A stretch of 7,211 nucleotides of DNA. Source: an uncultured Verrucomicrobiota bacterium (GTDB lineage: Bacteria; Verrucomicrobiota; Kiritimatiellia; RFP12; UBA1067). The notes beneath the pieces were generated by a model that worked only from the letters and a program-made list of their open reading frames with translations, searched no databases and was not told where the DNA came from. Positions 1-7,068 of the stretch are shown one piece after another (position 1 is the first letter of the stretch; every line of letters starts with the position of its first letter). Location of the stretch: positions 1-7,211 of the forward strand of contig CAMPAF010000154.1 in NCBI GenBank assembly GCA_946631535.1. Reading direction: 5' to 3'. Position numbers and translations under genes: made by a program.

Positions 1-278
1 GCCGCATCTGCCGCGACGCGCGGCGTTTCGCGGAGGAGACGGGCGTGAAGCGCGTCTGCCTCGCGCCGCTCCACGAATGGGGCGAGGGTTCCTACGCCGA
101 ACCGAACGGAGAGTATGGCTTTGGCATGTTTGAGGCCGTACGCGACGCGTTCTGCGAGAAACCAGTCGAGGGCTGGCCGCTCAACTACACGCCTGCCGAC
201 ATCGGGCGCGGCCCCTACCCCGTTGCGGATGAGGATGGCGGCCCCGTCAAGCCCTACGGCGGATTGCAATGGAGATAG
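1..278 (+). CDS. GH99-like (WbsX-type) domain protein, 3' end only
   Basis: This is the C-terminal part of a longer protein whose start lies before the window. The frame is open from base 3 to the TAG at 276-278, about 91 residues. The visible peptide contains HEWGEGSYAEPN followed by EYGFGMFEAVRDAF, then a GWPLNYTPADIGRGPYP stretch. The (N/H)EWGEG-Y-EP pattern followed by YGF and an amphipathic helix is the usual C-terminal signature of GH99-like/WbsX proteins, which are common in glycan-degradation and polysaccharide loci, and the DIGRGPY tail is familiar from PVC-bacterial members. The Glu residues of EWGEG may be functional, but this is not proven for the family. A Met codon at 45 lies inside the domain and is not a likely start. 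The stop is 17 bases before the next gene's ATG, which implies co-transcription with the GH2 glycosidase. Substrate and linkage cannot be inferred from this fragment. Confidence 0.7.
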   Translation, partial: RICRDARRFAEETGVKRVCLAPLHEWGEGSYAEPNGEYGFGMFEAVRDAFCEKPVEGWPLNYTPADIGRGPYPVADEDGGPVKPYGGLQWR

Positions 279-280
279 GG

Positions 281-287
281 AAAGGAG
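281..287 (+). promoter_or_regulatory. Ribosome binding site of the GH2 gene
   Basis: AAAGGAG lies 8 bases before the ATG at 296. It decides the start of the GH2 gene in favour of 296 over the in-frame ATG at 269. The 269 codon overlaps the end of the upstream gene and would add nine polar residues before the signal peptide. Confidence 0.75.
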
Positions 288-295
288 AAGTACGC

Positions 296-3169
296 ATGAA
301 CTCAAGTCGGGTTGCTGCCGTAATGGTGGCGATTCTCCTTGCCGTGGCGATATCAGGGAACGCAGGTCAACGGTCTCGCAAGTTCGATGTCCCGAAGGAA
401 ACCGCGATCTTCGAGCACGGCGTCTACGACGCCGTCTCGCTCAACGGCGAGTGGGAGATGGCGTACCGGCCGTATGCGCACGAGACAGTGAACTGTCCCG
501 CGTTCAAGGGCGTACGGATCGCTGGCGCCGTTCCCGGGTATTGGGAGGACATGGTCGAGGCGTTCCGCGCCGCCGGAATGGACGACGCGTTTCGTGTCAA
601 TCCGCTTTTTGAGCGCCAGCGCCTGCCAATCGCGGGGAGCGCGAGCGACGTGACGCTTCCGAACATCTACGGCTGCTTCTACTACCGCCGCACGGTCGAG
701 CTGGACAAGGCCGGCGACGCGGTGCTGGCGTTCGAGGGCGTGCGCAACCAGGTGCATGTCTGGGTCAACGGCCGCTTCGTCGCGTTCCGCGCCGGATTTT
801 CCACCCCGTTCGAGCTGAAGATTCCGCAGGGCGTTCTCAGGAAAGGGGCGAACGAGATAGTACTCGCGGTCTCGAACAATCCGAACCTCGGATACTGCGA
901 CTACGTCTCCGGGCTTACTACCCGTTCGGTGTTTCGCGCTACGGGCGGCGTGAACGGGAATCTCGAACTGCGTTTCCTGCGGAACGGGCTGGGCGACGTG
1001 TACGTGACGACGGCGAAAGACCTCAAGACGTTTACCGTGCATGTCGCGGGAGGCGTTCCGTTCACGTACGAGATCTCCGACGGCGATTCCATGGTGGCGA
1101 AGGGGACCGCCTCCGGCGACTTCACGCTGCCGGCGGACGGGTTCCGGCTCTGGTCGCCGGAAAGTCCGAAACGCTACGACCTCGCGCTCGTCACGCCGCA
1201 GGGCGTCTGCCGCCAGAAGTTCGGCTTGCGCCGCCTGGTCGCCGTGGGCGAGAAGCTCCACCTCAACGGCAAGCCGGTCTATCTGCGCGGCGTGACCGAG
1301 CACTGCTACTTCGCGAAGACAGTCCATCTTCCGCGCGACCTCGACTACTACCGCATGGTCACCGCGAAGCGCAAGGAGCTGGGGTTCAACTTCGTGCGCT
1401 TCCACACGTTCGTGCCGCCGGTGGAATATCTTGAGGCGACGGACGAACTCGGCATGGCCGTGCACATGGAGTCTCCGAACTTCGTGTCCGAGCCCGAGTT
1501 CGCCGCGATCATCGCGTTCGCGAGGCGGCATCCGTCCGTCGTCATCTACTGCACTGGAAACGAAACGCGCATCGACCGCCTGGCCGAGACATACCTGCGC
1601 GACGTGGCGGAAATGGTGCATGCGCGCACGGACTCACTGTTTTCGCCGATGAGCGCGCTGCGCGGCGTCGAGTACGCCCTGATGTCGGGGAAGGATCCGA
1701 CCGTGACTAAGCCGTTCCGCCACAACGCCGAGCGCATGGCGCGCCTCGCGCCGTTCTGCGACATGTTCACGTCGTACCAGCTCGGCCTCACGAGCTACGA
1801 GTCGCTGAACAGGGGCACGCCCGCCGACCTCGATTCGTTGGGCGACGCCTACTGCGGCAAGCCTCGCACCTCGCATGAGATCTGCATCGACAGCAGCTAC
1901 GTAGACTTCGGCCTCGAGAAGATGTACCCGCCCGACTCGCCCATGCTGAAGGCCGGCATCTTCTCCGAGCCGCGCAGGGTACTGGACGAGAAGGGGCTTC
2001 TCGCCCGCGCGGACGCCTATTTCCGGAACTCGTGCGAATGGATGCGGCGAATCCGCAAGTTCACGTTCGAGAAACTGCGTGCGGCGGACCGCGTGGAGGG
2101 GTACGATTTCCTCGGGGACATCAACACCCACTGGCACACTTTCGGGTATTCGGTCGGGATGATGGACGAGTTCTACAGGCTCAAGCCGGGCGAGACCGTC
2201 GAGGACGTGCTGCGCTACAATTCCGCGGCGATCCTGCTGTCAGACCTCGGCAGCGACTTCAACGTGCGCGCGGGAGAGGCGAAGCGCGTGGCGTTCTCCG
2301 TCTCCAACTACGACTCCGAGATCGCCGCGGCCAGGTTCCGCGTCGAACTGTCCACGCCGGACGGCACCGTCGCGTGGGCGGACGAGCGGTCGGTCGGCGA
2401 TGTGCCCAATGGACGCCTTTTGGCCCTTGCCGCTTTTGACGTCGGCGTTCCGACATCCGTCGGCGCGGCTAAGTATCGTCTTCGCGCGAAGCTTTCCGGC
2501 GGCGGCAAGACGATCGGAAACGAGTGGGAGATCTATGCGTTCCCCAGCGTGGCGCCAAAGCCTGTTCCGTCTAACGTCAGGGTCGCCGAGGGCATGGGCG
2601 AAGCGGAGCTCGCCGCGGCGCTGGCCAACGGCGACCGCGTGCTGCTGTTCGGAACTGGGCCGTTCAAGTCGTTGCCGACGACGTACCGCATCGGGATGGC
2701 TGGGCGCACCTCCGGCAACTTCGCGACCGTGGTCAAGGCCGGACACCCGGCTCTGGAGGGGATGCCGCACGACGGTTTCTGCGGCTGGCAGTTCAGGCGG
2801 CTGATGGAGGGCGGACGTGCAGTGCAGCTGGAGGCGGGGATACCGTTCGATCCGATCATCGACATCGCCTCGTCGGTGAAGTTCCCGATCCGCCAGGCGG
2901 CGCTGTTCGAGTATCGCGTCGGAGAGGGGCGCCTGCTTGTCTGCTCGTTTGCGTTCCGTCCTGACGACCCTGCGGCCGAGTGGCTACGCGCGCGACTTGT
3001 CGACTACGCCGCAGGCGACGCATTCGATCCGACGGCGAGGCTTACGCCGGCGCAGCTGCACGCCGTCATCAATGCGCCGCTCGTTACTGGTGGACAGAAT
3101 GTGAACCGCGCCCGGAATCCGAACGACCCGTCATCGAACGTCCGCGCCGGCGCCTTCGCCCAGCCCTGA
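296..3169 (+). CDS. Exported glycoside hydrolase family 2 protein (beta-galactosidase/beta-glucuronidase-like)
   Basis: The 957-residue protein starts with a Sec signal peptide: Arg at residue 5, a hydrophobic run at about 6-20, and likely cleavage near SGNAG (20-24). An N-terminal jelly-roll sugar-binding domain follows (about 45-225), with LNGEWEM and a later YYRRTVEL...VWVNG...NEIVLAV pattern. A short Ig-like domain (about 230-312) comes next, then a TIM barrel (about 315-600) with LNGKPVYLRGV, FVRFHTF and HPSVVIYCTGNE. Glu423 in TGNE fits the GH2 acid/base. Glu528 in TSHEICID is the best candidate for the nucleophile, 105 residues later; that assignment is inference. Residues of about 655-745 look like another beta-sandwich. 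Residues of about 758-903 (VLLFGTGPF, GHPALEGMPHDGF, YRVGEGRLLVCSF) form an alpha/beta extension resembling degenerate GATase1/ThuA-like domains seen at the end of PVC glycosidases. The protein probably hydrolyses a beta-linked glycan sugar outside the cytoplasm; exact specificity cannot be read. It lies 17 bases after the GH99-like gene, likely in the same operon. Confidence 0.85.
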   Translation: MNSSRVAAVMVAILLAVAISGNAGQRSRKFDVPKETAIFEHGVYDAVSLNGEWEMAYRPYAHETVNCPAFKGVRIAGAVPGYWEDMVEAFRAAGMDDAFRVNPLFERQRLPIAGSASDVTLPNIYGCFYYRRTVELDKAGDAVLAFEGVRNQVHVWVNGRFVAFRAGFSTPFELKIPQGVLRKGANEIVLAVSNNPNLGYCDYVSGLTTRSVFRATGGVNGNLELRFLRNGLGDVYVTTAKDLKTFTVHVAGGVPFTYEISDGDSMVAKGTASGDFTLPADGFRLWSPESPKRYDLALVTPQGVCRQKFGLRRLVAVGEKLHLNGKPVYLRGVTEHCYFAKTVHLPRDLDYYRMVTAKRKELGFNFVRFHTFVPPVEYLEATDELGMAVHMESPNFVSEPEFAAIIAFARRHPSVVIYCTGNETRIDRLAETYLRDVAEMVHARTDSLFSPMSALRGVEYALMSGKDPTVTKPFRHNAERMARLAPFCDMFTSYQLGLTSYESLNRGTPADLDSLGDAYCGKPRTSHEICIDSSYVDFGLEKMYPPDSPMLKAGIFSEPRRVLDEKGLLARADAYFRNSCEWMRRIRKFTFEKLRAADRVEGYDFLGDINTHWHTFGYSVGMMDEFYRLKPGETVEDVLRYNSAAILLSDLGSDFNVRAGEAKRVAFSVSNYDSEIAAARFRVELSTPDGTVAWADERSVGDVPNGRLLALAAFDVGVPTSVGAAKYRLRAKLSGGGKTIGNEWEIYAFPSVAPKPVPSNVRVAEGMGEAELAAALANGDRVLLFGTGPFKSLPTTYRIGMAGRTSGNFATVVKAGHPALEGMPHDGFCGWQFRRLMEGGRAVQLEAGIPFDPIIDIASSVKFPIRQAALFEYRVGEGRLLVCSFAFRPDDPAAEWLRARLVDYAAGDAFDPTARLTPAQLHAVINAPLVTGGQNVNRARNPNDPSSNVRAGAFAQP

Positions 3170-3192
3170 ACGGGAGCAAAGACTAGCCTTTC

Positions 3193-3423
3193 ATGGTGTG
3201 CGCGATGGCAGCGAAAGGACAGGAGTCGGCAGGACGCATCGGGTGGGCGGCGGCGTTCCTGAACCGTTTCGTGTTCGCGGGGCTGCTGCCGGGCGCGTTC
3301 ATGCTGTCCTTGCCTCATCTGCGCGCGCCGGTCCGTCCGGTGGCGAGCATCTTCGTGATCGGCGTGTGGTGTGGTCTGTGGGGCATTGCAACTGACGCGT
3401 TCTTCCATTTGCAGTCGATCTGG
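3193..3423 (+). pseudogene. Possible truncated gene for a small membrane protein
   Basis: A frame beginning at ATG 3193 (or ATG 3205) encodes a plausible membrane-protein N terminus. There are two hydrophobic segments, at residues of about 18-40 (with FVFAGLLPGAFMLSL) and about 50-66 (with VASIFVIGVWCGLWG), joined by a short basic-proline loop, then a DAFFHLQSIW stretch. Codons have G or C at most third positions, as in the neighbouring genes, and no credible gene lies on the opposite strand here. After the Trp codon at 3421-3423 the frame runs into the palindrome cluster and stays open only because it then crosses antisense to the phosphoesterase gene, reaching a stop near 3759. This looks like a gene fragment cut by the repeat insertion, or chance coding potential. 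The only upstream purine-rich sequence (GGGAG at 3172-3176) is 16 bases from ATG 3193, so initiation is doubtful. I do not recognise the family. Confidence 0.3.
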
Positions 3424-3478
3424 TTTGGGGACAGGCCCGACCTGGCGGTCCGTGGAATCTCTTGGGGACAGTCCCCAG
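3424..3478. repeat. REP-like cluster of three small palindromes
   Basis: Two related units each begin TTGGGGACAG, at 3425-3434 and 3462-3471, 37 bases apart. The second is a perfect odd palindrome, GGGGACAGTCCCC (3464-3476), extendable by a T:A pair to 3463-3477. The first is a degenerate copy, GGGGACAGGCCCG (3427-3439), with two positions broken. Between them GACC-TGGC-GGTC (3439-3450) is a four-pair, four-loop hairpin. The cluster sits between convergent genes, the usual location of REP-type extragenic palindromes. GGGGACAGTCCCC-type palindromes are, as I recall, often seen in REP elements mobilised by RAYT (TnpA-REP) transposases, but no transposase is present here. The cluster could also act as a bidirectional attenuator or terminator of the two operons, although no T-run follows on either strand. 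Confidence 0.5.
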
Positions 3479-3510
3479 AATCTCAACGGGCGAGGGCACG
3501 CTGCGCCGCG

Positions 3511-4479
3511 TCAGGTGAACGACACCTCGTATGCGGCGCCGTCGCTGTTGGCGCCCACGACGTACTGGATCGCGGTGGGGGAGAAGCGCTCCTCGTGGAA
3601 GCTGTGCAGGTGGCCGCAGAGGATGGCCTTCAGGTTGCCCGCCGCTTTCAGGCGCTCCGTGAACGCGAGCGTCGTCTTCGTCGGCCGGTGCCAGGCCTCG
3701 GACGGCGTGCGGGCGCGGATCCGCTCGTGCTCCGCGAGCGGAAGCCCCACGAGGTCTGAATGTGGCCTGTCCTTGCACCTCTCCAGGCTCTCCGCGTGAA
3801 GGCGCGGCACGTAGAACGGACAGTGGCAGAGGAGAACGGTCGGCAGGCCTTTCGCAAGCTCCGCGTCGATGAACGCCGCCTGACGCTCCGTCACGTTCGA
3901 GTCCCAGTCGTCGAACGCCACGAAGTTGACGCCGCCGATGACGCGCGCCGAGGCGTCTAGGTCGTTGCGGTAGACGTCGCACAGCCGGGCGACGAAGAGG
4001 GCGCGGTTGCGGCGCACGTCCTCGGTGCGCGTGTACATGAAATACGCCCACTCGTGGTTGCCGGCGGCGGCGTAGACGCTTTCCTCCGCGGTGAACTTCG
4101 CGACGGCGGCGGCGTTCGCCTCGCCATAGAAATCGACCAGGTCGCCCGTATGGACGATCGGCATGCGCCGGACGGCGGCGTACGCCACCGCGGCGGCAAG
4201 TCCCTTCGCCCCGCGTCCGTGGGGAAACGCCGGGCCGTTGCGGTCCCGGTGAAGCCGCGCGCGGTCCGCGTTCTCAAGTTCCTTGGCGGACATCAGCGTG
4301 AGATGCGTGTCCGACACGTGCAGCACGGAGAACGGGCGCGACAGGCCGCACGCCACGGAAATGCGCCTCGGCTTCAGGTAGGCGGCCGCGTCGTCGGTTT
4401 CCGCCACGGCCGGAAGCGCGGCGGCGAACGCCGCCCCGGCCCCCAGGCCAAGGAATCCCCTGCGTCCGATCCCGTCCAT
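3511..4479 (-). CDS. Tat-exported calcineurin-like metallophosphoesterase
   Basis: This 322-residue protein has all five metallophosphoesterase motifs in order: DTH (VLHVSDTHL, D57/H59), GDxxD (HTGDLVD, about 112-116), GNHE (140-143), a lone His in LLCHCPF (H219) and GHLH (289-292). These residues bind a di-metal centre in this superfamily, which hydrolyses phosphomonoesters, phosphodiesters or nucleotides. The N terminus carries a twin-arginine signal (GRRGFLGLG, then an Ala-rich hydrophobic run ending near AVAE), so the folded, metal-loaded enzyme is probably sent to the periplasm. I chose ATG 4479, with GGTGG five bases upstream. A GTG at 4488 (adding three residues) is the alternative; the GGTGAG before it is only three bases away. 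The gene begins 13 bases (or 4 with the GTG) after the stop of the large secreted-protein gene, so the two are probably one operon, perhaps translationally coupled. The substrate is unknown. Confidence 0.85.
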   Translation of the reverse strand: MDGIGRRGFLGLGAGAAFAAALPAVAETDDAAAYLKPRRISVACGLSRPFSVLHVSDTHLTLMSAKELENADRARLHRDRNGPAFPHGRGAKGLAAAVAYAAVRRMPIVHTGDLVDFYGEANAAAVAKFTAEESVYAAAGNHEWAYFMYTRTEDVRRNRALFVARLCDVYRNDLDASARVIGGVNFVAFDDWDSNVTERQAAFIDAELAKGLPTVLLCHCPFYVPRLHAESLERCKDRPHSDLVGLPLAEHERIRARTPSEAWHRPTKTTLAFTERLKAAGNLKAILCGHLHSFHEERFSPTAIQYVVGANSDGAAYEVSFT

Positions 4480-4492
4480 GCCAACCACCGGC

Positions 4493-7063
4493 TCACCGCA
4501 GGATCATCATGGTGCCGTACTGCGTCGCCACGACGAGCCGTCCCTCCACGGCCGTGACCAGGCTGGCGGGCGAACAGACGCCGTTGACGTAGACCTTCCA
4601 GCTGGACAGGTTGTCCGTGCGGAGCGCCTTGCCGATCGTGAGCGGCACGTCCAGCCTGCCCGGAAGCTTGCCCGTCACGCCCGTGAGGTAGAGCGCGCCG
4701 TCTGCGGCCGGCGCGAACCGCGTCAAGGTGCCGCCGCCGGCCGCGACGTCCACCTCCAGCGCGTTGAACGCGATGTTCGCCTCCGGCAGGTCGGACAGCT
4801 CCAGCGTGGCCCCGGCGTCCACGCGCACCTTGCCGAACGTGCTGAACGACCAGTCCGCGTTCTTCGCCTTGAACAGATACGGCACGTGGTTGTTGTACGT
4901 GTAGTGGAACTGCGCGTTGAGTCCCGTCGACCCCGGATCGCTCGCCTCCGTGTACACCTCGCCGCTGCGTTCGTCCAGCGTCTGCCACGTCACGCCGTCA
5001 GGGCTGGACTGCAGTTCCCAGTCCGTCACGTTCGGGTTGTTGGTCCCTTTGCCGAAATTCGCGAGCCGCTGCAGCGAGTAGGACGTCGCCTTCTTCTTGC
5101 CGGCGGCGGCCGCGTATCGCCACGTGACCGTCTCCCAGGTGGACGGATCGTTCGCCACGAGCATCGCGTTGGTGAACAGCATGCCCGAGGACCAGTTCCA
5201 GACGAAGCAGCCGCTTCCTGTCGAGACGACGTCGTAGGCGTTGCTTGTCCCGAACTGGTCGTGCTGCGCGAGGAAAAACGTCGGAGCGCCGGCCATCGCT
5301 CCGCCGAGGATCGGGTCTTTCGCGTTGTTGTACGGCGGCGCGGTGGCGATGGCGGTCGACCATGACATGTAGGGCTTGGCGCTGACGCACTCCGCGGTGT
5401 CGAGTTCGGCGGCGTTCTTGCCGATGGTGGGGGAATTGCTGAGCCATTGGGTGTAGTAGAACCCCTCGGGGGTGAAAATGCCGAGCGTGCCGAGACCGAG
5501 CCACACGTTGAAGACGTCGCCGTTTGCCATGGTGTAGGATTTTCCATCGTTGTAGGCGCGCTTGGCGATGAAGCGCCACCAGGTGTCGGTGACGGCGGCA
5601 CCGCCCATGCGCAGGACGCCGGCGGCGACGTGCAGGTCGGCTCCGTGCGCGTCGGCGGGCGTGAAGTACGTCACGTAGCCCGCGCCTTCCTTCACCATGC
5701 GCGTGCCCGCAAACGCCGGCATCGAGGTGAACACGCAGTTGGTGGCTATGCCGTCCTGCAGCAGCACCCGCGTGGCGCCATCCTCTGCCTGGAGGTCGCT
5801 CACGGTGAGCAAGTCGCCGTCCTTGATCACCAGCGTCGTATTGGTGACCGCGAGCGTGCCGATCGTGGTGGCGCCCGAGACGTAGAGCACGCCGCCCGTG
5901 GCGGTGAGCTGCCGAAGGGTCCCTCCGGCGAGTTCAAGCGTTCCGGCGCCCGTCTTCACGAGCGTCACGTTGGCGTTGTCGATGTCGCCCTGCAGCTTGC
6001 CGTCAGCATCCCCGTCGCCGAACGTGATCGTGGACGTGCCGTTGGTGCAGATGATCTGGCTGCCGTTCTCCAGCACCAGGCCGTTGACCTTCTGGGACGT
6101 GCCGAAGAGGTCGAGCGTCTGTTTGAGCGAAAAACTCGCATTGGATTGCAGGACGAGGTTGCCCGTCTGCGGCCCCCACGGCAGGGCGTTGTCCACGGAC
6201 GTGCGCAACGTCATGTACAGCCTGCAGATGGTGTCGCCGGCGTGCCCCCACACGACGTTCGTCGAGTTGATGTTGATGTACGAGTCCTTGTAGCTCGTTC
6301 CGTTGGAGCCTCCCGCGTGGAAATAGAGCGGCCCGTCGCCCGTCGTGCGGAGCATGCCCTTGGGCGTGCCCCTGAAGAGGTCCGTGTGGTACATCGTGCA
6401 GTAGAGGCGCACGGGGGCGGAGGTGGAGCCTTGGAGGATGACGTCGCCGCCGGAGTTCGGCAGGCTGAACAGGCCGCCGCTCCAGCCGAAGGCGTTGACG
6501 TAGGCGCCGTTCGACGTGTACGTGATGCGGAACGGCTTCGTGTTCAGGTTCTCGATCAGCGAAACCCAGAAGCATCCGCCGCCATGCTCCAGCAGGTCGA
6601 ACACGTCGCCGTCCGTCTGGGCCGCCGCCTCCAGGCGCACGCCCAGAAGATAAATTTCCGTGTTCGGCCCGAACGAGACGTGCGCGTTGCCGCCGCCGTT
6701 GGCGCCGACTGACAGCGTGCCATACATGCCATTGCTGTAGAATGCCCGGAACCCGCAATTGGTGATGCCGAGGCGCGCCACGTCGCCCGGATCAGGGGCG
6801 ATGGAAAGCGTGGTCTGGCTTTTGAGGTCGTCCGAAAGCACGAAATATGTGTAATTTTCACGACCATTATAGCCGGACCACGTGCCGCCCAGGTCAAAGC
6901 CGAGCGAACCGTGCACGGTCAGCGAGTTGTTTGTGCCGGGGGTCGTGATCATCACCGACTCCCCCGGCGCCACGACGAGCGGTTCGAAACCCGCGCATTC
7001 GGCCGACGCGACCAGCAGGCACGCGGCCACGCACGCAAACTTGACGATTCGTCTTGGCATCAT
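4493..7063 (-). CDS. Large secreted protein with autotransporter-associated beta-strand repeat and F5/8-like segment
   Basis: The 856-residue protein has a Sec signal peptide (PRRIVKF, then a Cys/Ala/Val/Leu-rich core, cleavage near SAECAG, residues about 22-25). The first 360 or so residues are rich in Gly, Asn, Thr and Ser with beta-prone spacing, as in beta-helical passenger domains. LVKTGAGTLELAGG (368-381) matches the core of the autotransporter-associated beta-strand repeat (PATR, TIGR02601), and RMVKEGAGYVTY (455-466) is a weaker second copy. From about 494 to 742 lies a segment with WWRFIAKRAYND at its start and TDWELQSSPDGVTWQTLDERSG-like spacing at 680-701, the pattern of discoidin/F5-8 type C carbohydrate-binding domains. 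The tail (743-856) is a small beta-rich domain ending YGTMMILR; there is no outer-membrane barrel, PEP-CTERM or LPXTG motif. The role is probably cell-surface or extracellular, binding glycans; catalytic activity is not evident. The ATG at 7063 is followed directly by a second ATG at 7060; either may serve. An in-frame ATG upstream at 7207 lies before the promoter and is rejected. Confidence 0.75.
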   Translation of the reverse strand: MMPRRIVKFACVAACLLVASAECAGFEPLVVAPGESVMITTPGTNNSLTVHGSLGFDLGGTWSGYNGRENYTYFVLSDDLKSQTTLSIAPDPGDVARLGITNCGFRAFYSNGMYGTLSVGANGGGNAHVSFGPNTEIYLLGVRLEAAAQTDGDVFDLLEHGGGCFWVSLIENLNTKPFRITYTSNGAYVNAFGWSGGLFSLPNSGGDVILQGSTSAPVRLYCTMYHTDLFRGTPKGMLRTTGDGPLYFHAGGSNGTSYKDSYININSTNVVWGHAGDTICRLYMTLRTSVDNALPWGPQTGNLVLQSNASFSLKQTLDLFGTSQKVNGLVLENGSQIICTNGTSTITFGDGDADGKLQGDIDNANVTLVKTGAGTLELAGGTLRQLTATGGVLYVSGATTIGTLAVTNTTLVIKDGDLLTVSDLQAEDGATRVLLQDGIATNCVFTSMPAFAGTRMVKEGAGYVTYFTPADAHGADLHVAAGVLRMGGAAVTDTWWRFIAKRAYNDGKSYTMANGDVFNVWLGLGTLGIFTPEGFYYTQWLSNSPTIGKNAAELDTAECVSAKPYMSWSTAIATAPPYNNAKDPILGGAMAGAPTFFLAQHDQFGTSNAYDVVSTGSGCFVWNWSSGMLFTNAMLVANDPSTWETVTWRYAAAAGKKKATSYSLQRLANFGKGTNNPNVTDWELQSSPDGVTWQTLDERSGEVYTEASDPGSTGLNAQFHYTYNNHVPYLFKAKNADWSFSTFGKVRVDAGATLELSDLPEANIAFNALEVDVAAGGGTLTRFAPAADGALYLTGVTGKLPGRLDVPLTIGKALRTDNLSSWKVYVNGVCSPASLVTAVEGRLVVATQYGTMMILR

Positions 7064-7068
7064 ACGAA

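Larger units (their letters stand above)
3170..3510. other. Convergent intergenic region
   Basis: This interval lies between the stop of the plus-strand GH2 gene (3169) and the stop of the minus-strand phosphoesterase gene (3511). I find no classical terminator (GC-rich stem plus T-run) on either strand. Its content is the possible truncated membrane-protein frame and the palindrome cluster, described separately. About 30 bases at 3479-3510 have no visible structure. Confidence 0.7.

Noticed and set aside
269..295. ATG 269 as the start of the GH2 gene.
   Set aside because: It overlaps the end of the upstream gene, has no ribosome site, and adds MEIGKGEVR before a well-formed signal peptide whose own ATG (296) has AAAGGAG 8 bases upstream.
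353..1621. A 422-residue minus-strand open frame opposite the GH2 gene.
   Set aside because: It is rich in Arg, His, Val and Ala with no recognisable motif, which is typical of the antisense of GC-rich coding DNA. The opposite frame has clear GH2 domains.
3463..3477. The GGGGACAGTCCCC palindrome as a rho-independent terminator.
   Set aside because: The stem is short (5-7 pairs) and no T-run follows on either strand, so it is not a classical intrinsic terminator.
4478..5365. A 295-residue plus-strand open frame.
   Set aside because: It is antisense to the 3' part of the secreted-protein gene, very Arg/His/Val-rich, with no ribosome site and no motif.
5447..6712. A 421-residue plus-strand open frame opposite the large secreted-protein gene.
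   Set aside because: Its composition (Val, Arg, Gly, His, Ala) and lack of domains mark it as an antisense shadow. The minus-strand frame has a signal peptide, promoter, ribosome site and repeat motifs.
7010..7063. A lipoprotein signal (VAAC or SAEC) in the secreted protein.
   Set aside because: VAAC at residues 12-15 leaves too short a hydrophobic core before the Cys, and SAEC has Glu at -1, which does not fit a lipobox. An ordinary Sec cleavage after SAECA(G) is simpler.
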